Assembly (NCBI RefSeq): GCF_014641495.1
Contig: NZ_BMHV01000027.1
Coordinates: forward strand, 1-35,792
Reading direction: 5' to 3'
Length of the DNA stretch: 35,792 bases
Source: Terasakiella brassicae
Lineage (GTDB): Bacteria; Pseudomonadota; Alphaproteobacteria; Rhodospirillales; Terasakiellaceae
Part shown: piece by piece, positions 23,113-32,041 of the stretch
How positions within the stretch are numbered: the first letter of the stretch is position 1
Layout: every line of letters starts with the position of its first letter
Position numbers and translations under genes: made by a program
Notes under the pieces: generated by a model
Told to the model about the DNA's origin: nothing
What the model saw: the letters and a program-made list of their open reading frames with translations, nothing else
The model's database searches: none

Positions 23113-24860
23113 AAACCGCCCCGGTCACTGAAATCATCCAAGAGCATGGCAATCCGGCCACTGTCGGTTTGATCCATAATAATATTGGCGCGTTGCACAG
23201 CGGATTGTTCTGCCATTTCCAGAATGCGTTGTTTGATCTTGGGGATGTTGCTGGCACTCATGGACAAATCACGGATCCCCAAGCCGAGCAAAAGGGCCGT
23301 AAAACGTGGATTTCCGGCCATTTCCCCGCACAGGCTGACAGGGATATTGTTGCGCAGGGCCGCTTGCGTGGTGAATTGGATTAATCGCAAGACAGCCGGG
23401 TGCAAAGGGTCAAATAAATGGGCGACTTGTTCGTCGGCCCGGTCTGTCGCCAGCGTGTACATGGTGAGATCGTTTGAGCCGATGGCGAAAAAATCACAGA
23501 CACGCGCGAGAGCATCGGCTGAGAGGGCGGCACCGGGAACCTCGATCATGGCACCCAGCGGCGGCAAGGGATCGGGGATGTCCATACCTTCTTTGCGCAT
23601 TTTATCGGCGACTTGTTGCAGGAAAAGGCGGGCCTGACGGACATCGTTGATCGAAGTGACCATCGGTAATAAAATCTTGACCGGGCCATGTTGTCCGGCC
23701 CGCAGCAGGGCACGATATTGAGTTTCCAAAATATCGGGGCGGTTTAATGACAGTCGAATACCGCGCATCCCCAAGGGCGAACAAATGGAATTTCCGAAAT
23801 CCTCGATCAGGGATTTGGCGGTTTTATCTCCGCCAATGTCCAGAGTGCGTACGGTTAACGGTTTGCCGTCCAGACGTTCCAGTAACTCTTTGAATATTTT
23901 ATATTGAACATGTTCATCCGGCAGGCTGTCGCGGTTCATATACATGAATTCACTGCGCAACAGACCGACACCTTCGGCCCCGTTGTTGATGATATTGTCA
24001 ATCTCGACCGGCAGTTCCATATTGGCCTTCAGGGTGACTTTAACGCCATCGCTGGTTAAGGCTTCGCGGTCTTTTAAATAGGCAAGCCGCTTGTTTTTTT
24101 CTTCATTTTCAATGGCGCGGCGTTGGTAAAAACGGCGGGTTTTATCACTTGGGTTCACAATAACACGGCCCGCATCGCCATCAATAATGACGCTGTCGCC
24201 CGTATTGATCGCGCCAATGACACCAGCGGCCCCCAAAACAGCGGGCAGGCCAAGGGCGCGTGCCATAATGGCGGTGTGGCTTTCCGGTCCCCCCAGTACG
24301 GTCGTAAACCCGGCAACGGTTTTCGGGTTCATCAAGGCGGTGTCAGCCGGGGTGAGTTCTTCAGCGATAATGACGGAATTATCCGGCAAGTCATTAAAGG
24401 GTTGATGGGGTTCTTCACACAGGTTGCGCATAACGCGGGCTGCAACCTGATGCACATCGGATTGGCGCGAGGCGATATAGGCATCATCCAGTGCCTTGAA
24501 CCCTTCGCTGATTTCATCCAGAACGTGCTGCAAGGCGGCTTCGGCATTGATTTTGTAATCGCGGATATGCTGATTTACACCACGCACCAGACGGGAGCCT
24601 TTCAGCATATGAAGATGGGCATCCAGAAGAAAGCCAAGCTCTTCGGCAGCAGCCGGGGGCAACTGGTTTGCTTTTTGTCGGAGTTTTGAAAGCTGGTTTC
24701 GCGATTTTTCAAGCGCGTTTTCCAGACGGGTCAGTTCGTCGTCTATATGGTCGGTCGGGATGCAATATTCGTTGATCTCGCACACGCCACTTTCGCGGAT
24801 ATGGGCGATACCAAATCCGATACCGCCTGAAACGCCGAGACCGTCGAATATTTGTTCCAT
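23109..24860 (-). CDS. ptsI: PTS phosphotransferase enzyme I
   Basis: Enzyme I takes phosphate from phosphoenolpyruvate and passes it to HPr. The 583-residue product has the HPr-binding helical domain, the phospho-histidine motif GGPESHTAIMARALGLPAV with His195, and the PEP-binding barrel with LLRSEFMYM, the TLDIGGDK block and the catalytic Cys in SLCGEMAGN. It has no N-terminal GAF domain, unlike the PtsP of many nitrogen-PTS systems. It is the last gene of chvI-chvG-hprK-rapZ-EIIA-ptsH-ptsI, 9 bp after ptsH. With no EIIB or EIIC nearby, it most likely drives a regulatory relay. Confidence 0.95.
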   Translation of the reverse strand: MEQIFDGLGVSGGIGFGIAHIRESGVCEINEYCIPTDHIDDELTRLENALEKSRNQLSKLRQKANQLPPAAAEELGFLLDAHLHMLKGSRLVRGVNQHIRDYKINAEAALQHVLDEISEGFKALDDAYIASRQSDVHQVAARVMRNLCEEPHQPFNDLPDNSVIIAEELTPADTALMNPKTVAGFTTVLGGPESHTAIMARALGLPAVLGAAGVIGAINTGDSVIIDGDAGRVIVNPSDKTRRFYQRRAIENEEKNKRLAYLKDREALTSDGVKVTLKANMELPVEIDNIINNGAEGVGLLRSEFMYMNRDSLPDEHVQYKIFKELLERLDGKPLTVRTLDIGGDKTAKSLIEDFGNSICSPLGMRGIRLSLNRPDILETQYRALLRAGQHGPVKILLPMVTSINDVRQARLFLQQVADKMRKEGMDIPDPLPPLGAMIEVPGAALSADALARVCDFFAIGSNDLTMYTLATDRADEQVAHLFDPLHPAVLRLIQFTTQAALRNNIPVSLCGEMAGNPRFTALLLGLGIRDLSMSASNIPKIKQRILEMAEQSAVQRANIIMDQTDSGRIAMLLDDFSDRGGF

Positions 24861-24869
24861 ATAATCGGC

Positions 24870-25142
24870 CTAATCTTCGCCGAATTTGTCGTTTACCAGT
24901 AAGGAAATGGCACTTAAAGCTTCTTCAGCCTGCGGGCCATCGGTTTTGACCTCGATCGATGTCCCGATGGAAGCCGCCAGCATCAACAATCCCATAATGG
25001 AATTGCCGGACACTTCCTGTCCGCCTTTGGCAACCATAATATTGGTGCCTTCGAATTCTGCAGCGGTTTTGACAAATTTTGCGGCGGCACGGGCGTGCAG
25101 GCCGCGTTGATTTTGGATTTCCAGTGTTTGGGAAAGGCTCAT
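24870..25142 (-). CDS. ptsH: Phosphocarrier protein HPr
   Basis: The 90-residue HPr has the active-site His16 in RGLHARAAAKFV, which receives phosphate from enzyme I, and Ser48 in GNSIMGLLML, at the position phosphorylated by HprK. Both sites are therefore present for dual control. Its normal partners here are the EIIA(Man)-type protein encoded 15 bp upstream, enzyme I 9 bp downstream, and HprK further upstream in the same operon. Confidence 0.96.
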   Translation of the reverse strand: MSLSQTLEIQNQRGLHARAAAKFVKTAAEFEGTNIMVAKGGQEVSGNSIMGLLMLAASIGTSIEVKTDGPQAEEALSAISLLVNDKFGED

Positions 25143-25157
25143 GTGATAATCGTCGTC

Positions 25158-25559
25158 TTAATCTTGTCCCAGCAGGCTGGAAGCTATGTTGATATATTTA
25201 CGTCCGGCGTCTTGGCCTTGGGCTGCGGTTTCTGCCAAATCTTCGTTTTTCCGAACACTGGCGAGTTTGACCAGCATGGGCAGGTTGACCCCGGCGATAA
25301 CTTCGACCTTGGCCTTGTCCATAATGGAGATCGCCAGATTAGAAGGTGTGCCACCAAACATGTCGGTCAGCAAAATAACGCCGTTGCCGCTGTCGCAATT
25401 GGAAACCTGTTCCAGAATATCGCTGCGCCGCTGTTCCATATCATCGTCAGGCCCGATGCAAACCGAGGATACATTTTCCTGCGGTCCCACAACATGTTCC
25501 AATGCTGCAATAAGTTCGTCTGCCAGACGACCATGTGTTACCAACACCATACCGATCAT
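25158..25559 (-). CDS. PTS EIIA component, mannose type
   Basis: The 133-residue protein is a free-standing mannose-family EIIA with the phosphorylatable His9 in VTHGRLADEL, the strand VILLTDMFGGTPSNLA and GVNLPMLVKLA. It accepts phosphate from HPr. Without a matching EIIB/EIIC transporter it is the probable output of the relay, as described for such proteins in alphaproteobacteria. Its target here is unknown, though the co-transcribed ChvG/ChvI system is a candidate by position. The gene is sometimes called ptsM, manX or eiiA; I leave the symbol open. Confidence 0.94.
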   Translation of the reverse strand: MIGMVLVTHGRLADELIAALEHVVGPQENVSSVCIGPDDDMEQRRSDILEQVSNCDSGNGVILLTDMFGGTPSNLAISIMDKAKVEVIAGVNLPMLVKLASVRKNEDLAETAAQGQDAGRKYINIASSLLGQD

Positions 25560-25605
25560 ACGATCACTTCCCTCTCAAATCTTGTTTTAAGCGCGCTATC
25601 TTGGT

Positions 25606-26457
25606 TTAGTGTGCGCGGTTCGTCAACTCACGATGTTGCAATTGCGCATTTTCACCCCTTTCTTGCAACCATAAACATAATTTACGCGCGACATAGACCG
25701 AACGATGTTGCCCCCCTGTACAGCCGATGGCAATCGTCAGATAACTTTTGCCTTCTGCGCTATAACGCGGCAACAAGGGATGGATCAAATTTTTTAAATT
25801 GATGAGAAAATCGGCAAATCCATCGTCTTTTTCGATATAGGCACCAACTTGATCATCTTGCCCGGTTAATGGGCGCAAGGCGACATCATAGAACGGGTTG
25901 CGCAAGAATCGTACATCAAAGACCAGATCAGCTTCGAGCGGGATGCCTTTTTTATAGGAAAATGACGTTACAAAAACGCTCAAGGGCTTTTTATCGCTCA
26001 GGGCATATTGGCCTTGCAAAATACGCTTACAATCTTTAATCGCCATTTCTGTCGTGTCAATCACCAGGTCGGCCCGTTCGCGTAAAGGGGCCAGAAGTTG
26101 CCGTTCGTGGCGAATACCATCGGCAACGGGGCGATCATCGGCTAAGGGGTGGCGATGGCGGGTTTCAACGTAGCGCCGCTCAATGACTGCATTGTCGCAA
26201 TCTAAAAAAACAAGGGAGAGATCAAGCCCGTCTTGTGCTTTTAAAAGATCGAGTTCTTCCAGCAAGGGAGAAACACCAAAGCCGCGTGTACGGATATCCA
26301 CCCCAATGGCAAGCGGGGCATCTTTGCCAACCAGCTGTCCAAGCAGGGATAAGGGCACACCGTCGATGGTTTCATAGCCCATATCTTCGAGAATTTTCAG
26401 GCTTGTTGTCATGCCTGCGCCGCTTAGGCCGGTGACAACCAGTACTTTTTGCATCAT
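25606..26457 (-). CDS. rapZ: RapZ/YvcJ-family nucleotide-binding protein
   Basis: The 283-residue protein matches RapZ: an N-terminal P-loop region, the VDIRTRGFG segment, FLDCDNAVIERRYVETRHRH read as core nucleotide domain, and the C-terminal GCTGGQHRSVYVARKL block, which binds RNA or metabolites in relatives. The P-loop reads GLSGAGMTT (10-18), with Met where the canonical Lys would be, so nucleotide binding may be altered. In enterobacteria RapZ controls glucosamine-6-phosphate synthase through small RNAs; in alphaproteobacteria its role is less clear. It overlaps hprK by 4 bp and precedes the EIIA gene by 46 bp. Confidence 0.93.
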   Translation of the reverse strand: MMQKVLVVTGLSGAGMTTSLKILEDMGYETIDGVPLSLLGQLVGKDAPLAIGVDIRTRGFGVSPLLEELDLLKAQDGLDLSLVFLDCDNAVIERRYVETRHRHPLADDRPVADGIRHERQLLAPLRERADLVIDTTEMAIKDCKRILQGQYALSDKKPLSVFVTSFSYKKGIPLEADLVFDVRFLRNPFYDVALRPLTGQDDQVGAYIEKDDGFADFLINLKNLIHPLLPRYSAEGKSYLTIAIGCTGGQHRSVYVARKLCLWLQERGENAQLQHRELTNRAH

Positions 26458-26888
26458 TCGATCCGTTCAATATGTCCCAGTGCGATGGCAAGCCCCAAGG
26501 AAGCTTTGGCAGCGGCACTTTGTTCAAAAGGATTGAGGCGAAGGTGGGCAAGCGCAACCCCTTCCAGTTCGATATGGGTAGGCGCGGGCATGCGTTCCAG
26601 TTCTTCCGGAGAACAGAGGTCGATTACCAATCGCAGGGGGGCGGATTCCAGACTTTGTAATTTCAGAATGCCCAGATGGCGCACTTCGAATAAATCTTTT
26701 ATGGCTGGCGGGGCGAAGGCAATGACCTCGTTTCCCTTTTTGATCAATTCGACCCGGTCATCGCTGACGAGGCGGGCACCCTGTTCAATAAGACGTAAGG
26801 CAAGGTCGGATTTACCAGCACCGCTGGGACCACGCAGCAAGATGCCCTGTTCGTCAATGGCGATGGCGGTGGCGTGAATTTGGCTCAT
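26454..26888 (-). CDS. hprK: HPr kinase/phosphorylase, short alphaproteobacterial form
   Basis: The 144-residue protein corresponds to only the C-terminal catalytic domain of Firmicute HprK, the form usual in alphaproteobacteria. It has the P-loop GPSGAGKS (20-27), the LVSDDRVEL acidic pair (about 40-48) and the LEIRGLG-equivalent FEVRHLGILKL. It phosphorylates HPr on Ser48, which reduces phosphate transfer along the relay. It overlaps chvG and rapZ by 4 bp at each end, so the three should be translated together. Confidence 0.93.
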   Translation of the reverse strand: MSQIHATAIAIDEQGILLRGPSGAGKSDLALRLIEQGARLVSDDRVELIKKGNEVIAFAPPAIKDLFEVRHLGILKLQSLESAPLRLVIDLCSPEELERMPAPTHIELEGVALAHLRLNPFEQSAAAKASLGLAIALGHIERIE

Positions 26889-28498
26889 TTTGCAGGTAAG
26901 CTCACGCGAAAGCGTGCTCCTTTAATCTGTCCGTCTTCCATGCGGTTTTCGGCAATAATCGTACCGCCATGAGTTTCAACAATTTGTTTGGAAATGGCAA
27001 GACCCAGACCGGAATGATTACCGAAATCATCACTGTCCGGGCGTTCGGTATAAAACCGTTTGAAGATTTTTTCTTCATTACCGGGGGGGATGCCGGGACC
27101 TTGATCATCCACAATAATATCGATGGTATCTTTGTTTTTTTGCAGGCCCAAGGTAATGGTTCCACCCGCTGGGGAAAAGGTTAGAGCATTGCCGATCAGG
27201 TTTTGAAAAACCTGTACGAGCCGCCCGTCCATGCCTTCCACAATATAAGAGGTTTCCGTGTCGGCTTTTAAGACAAGGGCCGGTTCGGTTTGCGTGGTTT
27301 TATCTGTTTCGATTTGTGTCTGGCGAATATCGACCAAGGTGGAGAGCATGGCCTTCAGGTCAAGTTTTTCGGCTTTGGCGCGTGACATTTCCGCATCCAC
27401 GCGGGAGGCTTCGGAAATATCGCTGATCAAACGATCCAGACGAGATACATCATGTTGAATAATATCCATCAGGCGTTTTTGGGCATCCGGGTTGTTGATA
27501 TGGCTGACTGTTTCAACGGCGCTGCGCAAGGATGTCAGCGGATTTTTTAATTCATGCGAGACATCGGCGGCAAAGCTTTCAATCGCATCCATGCGTTGCC
27601 AGAGGGCCTGTGTCATTTGACGCAAGGCAGCGGACAAATCGCCGATTTCATCATTGCGATTGCTCAGGTCAGGGATTTCATCGCGCTGGTTCATCCCGGT
27701 GCGCAACTGGTGTGCGGCTTTTGAGAGTTTGCGCAAAGGTCGCGCGATTGTTCCGGCAAAATAAAGGGACAGTAAAATCGTGACCCCGAAGGACAATAAA
27801 AAGACCTTGAAGATATGCAGGCGAACATCAAACAAGGCCGCTTCGATATCTTCCGATCCTTTGGATAACATCAACGCGCCAAGGATATTGCCTTCGCGTG
27901 TTACTGGAACGGCAACGGAAATCATAATCCCACCGTCGACGGTTTCCCGGATCATGCCGCCATATTCACCGTCCAGTGCCATACCGGCTTCGGGAAAGTT
28001 TTTGGCACTTTGCATCGGCGGTTCGATATAAAGCGGCAGGTCCTGTTCTCCGAAAATGACGCGGGAACTGAATTCCTGTGCGAGACGCAATCCCTTTTCA
28101 ATCAGGCTTTCGTTTTGATGGATGGGATTGTCTGCGCTGCGTAAAATCAATTCACCACTATCGGCCATCAATGACCCATCCAAGGCGAAAAGGCGTGCAC
28201 GGGTGCCTTTTTGCACCAGTCGGGCGACCATTTGGCGCGCGACACTGAACACCAGTTGGTTATTGCGGTTGAGTTCACGTTGCTTGATCGAGGCCCCTTC
28301 GCCCAAGGCCGCAGCAAACATTTCACCTTGAATCTCAAGGCCGGAAACTTCGCTGAGGATCAAGGCGCGGCGATATTCACCCAGATAGAGAATACCGATG
28401 ACCAAAATGCCAAGCGCAAGCATGTTGACGGCCAGAATGCGTAATGTAATCGGTGAAAAAACGCGTTTCGGGCGCTCAAAGCGGGCAAAAGGTTGCAT
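26885..28498 (-). CDS. chvG: ChvG-type sensor histidine kinase
   Basis: The 537-residue inner-membrane kinase has a membrane helix near 22-40, a periplasmic sensor domain (about 45-228), a second helix near 229-250, a HAMP region, the phospho-acceptor His315 in DVSHELKNPLTSLR, and an ATPase domain with FQNLIGNALTFSP, VDDQGPGIPPG and SGLGLAISKQI. In rhizobia ChvG (ExoS) senses acidity and envelope changes and controls surface polysaccharide, motility and central carbon genes through ChvI. It starts 6 bp after chvI and overlaps hprK by 4 bp. Confidence 0.94.
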   Translation of the reverse strand: MQPFARFERPKRVFSPITLRILAVNMLALGILVIGILYLGEYRRALILSEVSGLEIQGEMFAAALGEGASIKQRELNRNNQLVFSVARQMVARLVQKGTRARLFALDGSLMADSGELILRSADNPIHQNESLIEKGLRLAQEFSSRVIFGEQDLPLYIEPPMQSAKNFPEAGMALDGEYGGMIRETVDGGIMISVAVPVTREGNILGALMLSKGSEDIEAALFDVRLHIFKVFLLSFGVTILLSLYFAGTIARPLRKLSKAAHQLRTGMNQRDEIPDLSNRNDEIGDLSAALRQMTQALWQRMDAIESFAADVSHELKNPLTSLRSAVETVSHINNPDAQKRLMDIIQHDVSRLDRLISDISEASRVDAEMSRAKAEKLDLKAMLSTLVDIRQTQIETDKTTQTEPALVLKADTETSYIVEGMDGRLVQVFQNLIGNALTFSPAGGTITLGLQKNKDTIDIIVDDQGPGIPPGNEEKIFKRFYTERPDSDDFGNHSGLGLAISKQIVETHGGTIIAENRMEDGQIKGARFRVSLPAK

Positions 28499-28504
28499 GG
28501 TGGA

Positions 28505-29215
28505 TTATTCCACGTTTTCGCGGTAACGGTAGCCAACCCCATATAGGGTTTCGATTTGGTTGAAATCATCATCGACCAGTTTAAACTTTTTACGCACGCG
28601 TTTAATGTGGCTGTCGATGGTGCGATCATCCACATAAATATGTTCGCCGTAGGCGGCATCAATGAGCTGGTCGCGGCTTTTGACGTGGCCGGGATGACGT
28701 GCAAGGGATTCCACAATTAAAAATTCGGTCACGGTCAAGTTGACATGTTCTTTTTTCCAGGCGCACAGATGGCGTCCTGCATCCAACAGTAGGGGACCGC
28801 GTTGCATGACATCTTTTTCATCCCGTTCCTTGCCGTTTTGCTGGCGTATGGCATCTTGGCGACGGATCAATACACGAATGCGTTCCAGTAACAGGCGTTG
28901 AGAAAAGGGTTTGCGGATGAAATCATCCGCCCCCATGCGCAGGCCGAGCAGTTCGTCTATTTCGTCATCTTTGGAAGTCAGGAAAATAACCGGAACGTGG
29001 CTTTCTTTACGCAATTGTCCCAACATCTCCATACCATCCATGCGCGGCATTTTGATGTCCAGAACCACAAGGTCGGGTGGATTATTGGTAATGCCGGCAA
29101 GACCTTCTTCGCCATCACGGTATGTTCTGACAGTATAGCCTTCAGCCTCCAATAAAATGGAAACAGAGGTGATGATATTGCGATCGTCATCTACAAGTGC
29201 GATTGTATGTGCCAA
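28505..29215 (-). CDS. chvI: ChvI-type response regulator (OmpR family)
   Basis: The 236-residue regulator has an N-terminal receiver domain with acidic pocket DDD (9-11), phospho-acceptor Asp53 in [11 protein letters not shown] and a conserved Lys in FIRKPF. A C-terminal OmpR winged helix includes [13 protein letters not shown] and [14 protein letters not shown] and ends TLYGVGYRY. It is the first gene of the long minus-strand operon that continues through chvG, hprK, rapZ, EIIA, ptsH and ptsI. Its promoter must lie in the 90 bp before the divergent HugZ-like gene. In rhizobia pckA lies next to chvI; here one extra gene separates them. Confidence 0.95.
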   Translation of the reverse strand: MAHTIALVDDDRNIITSVSILLEAEGYTVRTYRDGEEGLAGITNNPPDLVVLDIKMPRMDGMEMLGQLRKESHVPVIFLTSKDDEIDELLGLRMGADDFIRKPFSQRLLLERIRVLIRRQDAIRQQNGKERDEKDVMQRGPLLLDAGRHLCAWKKEHVNLTVTEFLIVESLARHPGHVKSRDQLIDAAYGEHIYVDDRTIDSHIKRVRKKFKLVDDDFNQIETLYGVGYRYRENVE

Positions 29216-29305
29216 GGTTTTGTCTCAATCGGTTAGCATCGGAAATTTGAATGACTATATGGTCCTATGGCAGACAGGGTCAATGAAAAGAAAAGGGGAA
29301 AGCAA

Positions 29306-29998
29306 ATGACCACAGGATTTGAAGCCCGCAAAATAGCCCGTTCTTGTCGAAGCGGGGCATTGGCGACATTAGATCGCAATGACCAATCGCCCTATGTTTC
29401 TTTTTGCGCAACCGCTTTTGATATCTATGGCCAACCATTGTTTTTATTGTCAGACTTGGCCGATCATACACAAAATATAAATGTTGAACGGCGTGTATCG
29501 TTTTTATGTGAGCAGGCCTCAATGCGCAGCAACCCGCAAAGCGGCCCCCGCGTGACATTGGCGGGAAGGGTGGAGAAGGTGTTACAGGATGATCTGGTTG
29601 CGCGATATCTGGAAATTCATCCATCGGCAAAAATGTATGCGGAATTCGGTGATTTTAACTTTTACAGACTGATTGTTGAAAAAGCGCATTTTGTAGGTGG
29701 GTTTGGTCAGGCAGAATGGTTGCAAGGGAAAGATTATCTGGGCGACTCGGCGGCTTTCTTGAATTTTTCCAAAGAACAAGAAGGCGTAATTTCGTACCTT
29801 AATACCGAATTCCCCCAACTTTCAGCGGTTTGCGCAACAAAATTACTCAAACAACCGGGGGAGGCTTGGCAACTGTTGCGTATAGACGGGGATGGAATGG
29901 ACTTGAAACGGGCTTCGCGGATCATTCGTTATCCATTTGAAAAAGAAGTCAAAACAAGGGAAGAATTAAAGAAAGTTGTGCACGATATTTGTTCGTGA
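29306..29998 (+). CDS. HugZ-like haem-utilisation / PNPOx-fold protein with DUF2470
   Basis: The 230-residue protein has an N-terminal split-barrel flavin-binding-type domain (SGALATLDRNDQSPYVSF, about 19-36; RVSFLCEQAS; GPRVTLAGRVEKV) and a C-terminal DUF2470 domain (about 150-225; QPGEAWQLLRIDGDGMDLKR). This pairing is typical of the HugZ/HutZ group, some of which degrade haem to release iron; others have no proven activity. ATG 29306 is chosen because AGGGGAAAG precedes it by 4 nt, while the earlier ATG at 29267 has no ribosome site. It is transcribed away from chvI. Confidence 0.82.
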   Translation: MTTGFEARKIARSCRSGALATLDRNDQSPYVSFCATAFDIYGQPLFLLSDLADHTQNINVERRVSFLCEQASMRSNPQSGPRVTLAGRVEKVLQDDLVARYLEIHPSAKMYAEFGDFNFYRLIVEKAHFVGGFGQAEWLQGKDYLGDSAAFLNFSKEQEGVISYLNTEFPQLSAVCATKLLKQPGEAWQLLRIDGDGMDLKRASRIIRYPFEKEVKTREELKKVVHDICS

Positions 29999-30280
29999 AA
30001 CTTTTGTTGCAAAAAAAACGAAATAAAAATGCAATGAGGAGGTTGTCTCCCCGGCTTTCAGAGGTTATTCTCCGCCCGCTTTTTAGGCAGAAGTGCGCAT
30101 CGCAATTGCATTCTACCTTTTGAGAGAAGGAAAGTGGTCGTTTCGCAGGGGATTGTTTTATCAAAGTCTTGTTGTGTTATGTTCGAATTTAACAAGATTT
30201 TTGTGAAAATTACCTCAATGAAGTGACTTTATGAAAAAACACGGCACCAAAGCTTGCAAACTATGACACCGGAGTTGTAA
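29999..30280 (+). promoter_or_regulatory. pckA upstream region
   Basis: This 282-bp stretch has no gene. It holds the presumed pckA promoter. A CTTGTT / AACAAG inverted repeat with a 17-bp gap (30168-30173, 30191-30196) lies about 85-113 bp before the pckA start and could be a regulator site, though short matches like this arise by chance. I could not place a convincing -35/-10 pair. Confidence 0.3.
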
Positions 30281-31891
30281 ATGAGCCCGACCCAAACGAA
30301 TATCGACCTGTCGAAGTACGGTATCGAGAACGTCCAAGAAGTAGTCTATAACCCTTCGTATGATCTTCTGTACGCAGAAGAAACCAAAGCCGGTCTGGAA
30401 GGCTTTGAAAAAGGCATCGTGACTGAGCTTGGCGCAGTTTCTGTTGATACGGGCATCTTTACCGGTCGCTCTCCCAAAGATAAATACTTTGTGAAAGACG
30501 ACACATCTCGTGACACCGTTTGGTGGGCGGACCAAGGCAAGAACGACAACAAGGCAATCTCCGAAGAAGTTTGGGCAGACCTTAAAAATCTTGTGACCAC
30601 ACAATTGTCAGGCAAGCGCCTGTTTGTGGTCGATACATTTTGCGGTGCCAACGAAGATACTCGCTTGAAAGTACGCTTCATTACAGAGGTGGCTTGGCAG
30701 GCTCACTTCGTGAAAAACATGTTTATCCGTCCGTCCGATGAAGAACTCGTTGGATATGAGCCCGATTTTGTTGTGATGAACGGCGCAAAAACAACCAACC
30801 CGAACTGGGAAAAACAAGGTCTGAATTCTGAAAACTTTGTTGCTTTCAACCTGACGGAACAAATCCAGTTGATCGGCGGTACATGGTACGGCGGTGAAAT
30901 GAAAAAAGGTATGTTCTCTATTATGAACTACCTGTTGCCGCTTAAAGGTATTGCCTCCATGCATTGTTCTGCCAACGTGGGTGCAGATGGCGATACGGCT
31001 GTTTTCTTCGGCCTGTCCGGTACGGGCAAGACAACTTTATCAGCGGATCCGAAACGTCAGTTGATCGGGGATGATGAACACGGTTGGGATGACAACGGTG
31101 TCTTCAACTTCGAAGGCGGCTGTTATGCCAAAACCATCAACCTGTCCCAAGAAAACGAACCTGATATCTACAATGCAATCCGTCGTGATGCCTTGCTGGA
31201 AAACGTTGCGGTAAGCGAAGATGGCAAAATCGATTTTGATGATGGTTCCAAAACAGAAAACACACGTGTTTCCTATCCGATTTATCACATTGAAAACATC
31301 GTTAAGCCGGTTTCCAAGGCGGGTCACGCGAAGAAAGTTATCTTCCTGACAGCCGATGCATTCGGCGTTCTGCCCCCGGTTTCCAAACTGACACCGGAAC
31401 AGACACAATATTACTTCCTGTCCGGTTTCACCGCGAAACTGGCCGGTACCGAGCGTGGGATCACTGAACCGACACCAACGTTCTCGTCTTGCTTCGGTGC
31501 GGCGTTCCTGTCCTTGCACCCGACAACTTATGCCAAAGTTCTGGTCGAACGTATGAATGCTTCCGGTGCGGAAGCCTACCTTGTGAACACAGGCTGGAAC
31601 GGCACAGGCAAACGTATTTCCATTAAGGATACACGTGCCATCATCGACGGCATTCTGGACGGTTCCATTGAAGATGCAGAATTCAAACAACTGCCGTTCT
31701 TCAATCTGGCTGTTCCGCAATCTCTGCCCAATTGTGATCCGAGCATTATGAACCCGCAAGACACATATGCTGATGTGGCTGAATGGGAAGAAAAAGCCAA
31801 GAAACTGGCTGCCATGTTTGTTGAAAACTTCGGTCGTTTCACCGACAACGAAGAAGGCAAGAACCTGGTTGCAGCGGGCCCTGCCCTGTAA
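30281..31891 (+). CDS. pckA: Phosphoenolpyruvate carboxykinase (ATP)
   Basis: This enzyme converts oxaloacetate and ATP to phosphoenolpyruvate, CO2 and ADP, the entry step to gluconeogenesis. The 536-residue product shows [10 protein letters not shown] (61-70), MHCSANVG with the metal-binding His, the kinase-1a P-loop GLSGTGKTT (244-252), the kinase-2 motif [10 protein letters not shown] (261-270) and the adenine-binding C-terminal region, all typical of the ATP-dependent class. GGAG lies 6 nt upstream of the ATG. Codon use is strongly biased, consistent with high expression, and gives long antisense reading frames. The proximity to chvI-chvG recalls rhizobia, where ChvI affects pckA expression. 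Confidence 0.97.
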   Translation: MSPTQTNIDLSKYGIENVQEVVYNPSYDLLYAEETKAGLEGFEKGIVTELGAVSVDTGIFTGRSPKDKYFVKDDTSRDTVWWADQGKNDNKAISEEVWADLKNLVTTQLSGKRLFVVDTFCGANEDTRLKVRFITEVAWQAHFVKNMFIRPSDEELVGYEPDFVVMNGAKTTNPNWEKQGLNSENFVAFNLTEQIQLIGGTWYGGEMKKGMFSIMNYLLPLKGIASMHCSANVGADGDTAVFFGLSGTGKTTLSADPKRQLIGDDEHGWDDNGVFNFEGGCYAKTINLSQENEPDIYNAIRRDALLENVAVSEDGKIDFDDGSKTENTRVSYPIYHIENIVKPVSKAGHAKKVIFLTADAFGVLPPVSKLTPEQTQYYFLSGFTAKLAGTERGITEPTPTFSSCFGAAFLSLHPTTYAKVLVERMNASGAEAYLVNTGWNGTGKRISIKDTRAIIDGILDGSIEDAEFKQLPFFNLAVPQSLPNCDPSIMNPQDTYADVAEWEEKAKKLAAMFVENFGRFTDNEEGKNLVAAGPAL

Positions 31892-31921
31892 AATACGGTT
31901 CAAAGTACCTGTATATTCAAA

Positions 31922-31957
31922 AACACCTCGTATCTATTTGATGCGGGGTGTTTTTTA
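31922..31957 (+). terminator. Terminator after pckA
   Basis: The stem AACACCTCGTATC / GATGCGGGGTGTT (two G-T type pairs) with a TATTT loop is followed by a T-run. Confidence 0.85.
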
Positions 31958-32041
31958 TACTTTTTCTTAAGAAACCAATTGCAAGGTTGGCGTGTCCGAG
32001 ACACATTAAGGATGGAGAATTTGTTTGTTTAAGAGGACGTG

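Noticed and set aside
31040-31903. 287-codon open frame on the - strand opposite pckA
   Set aside because: It arises from codon bias in pckA, which is unambiguous on the + strand.
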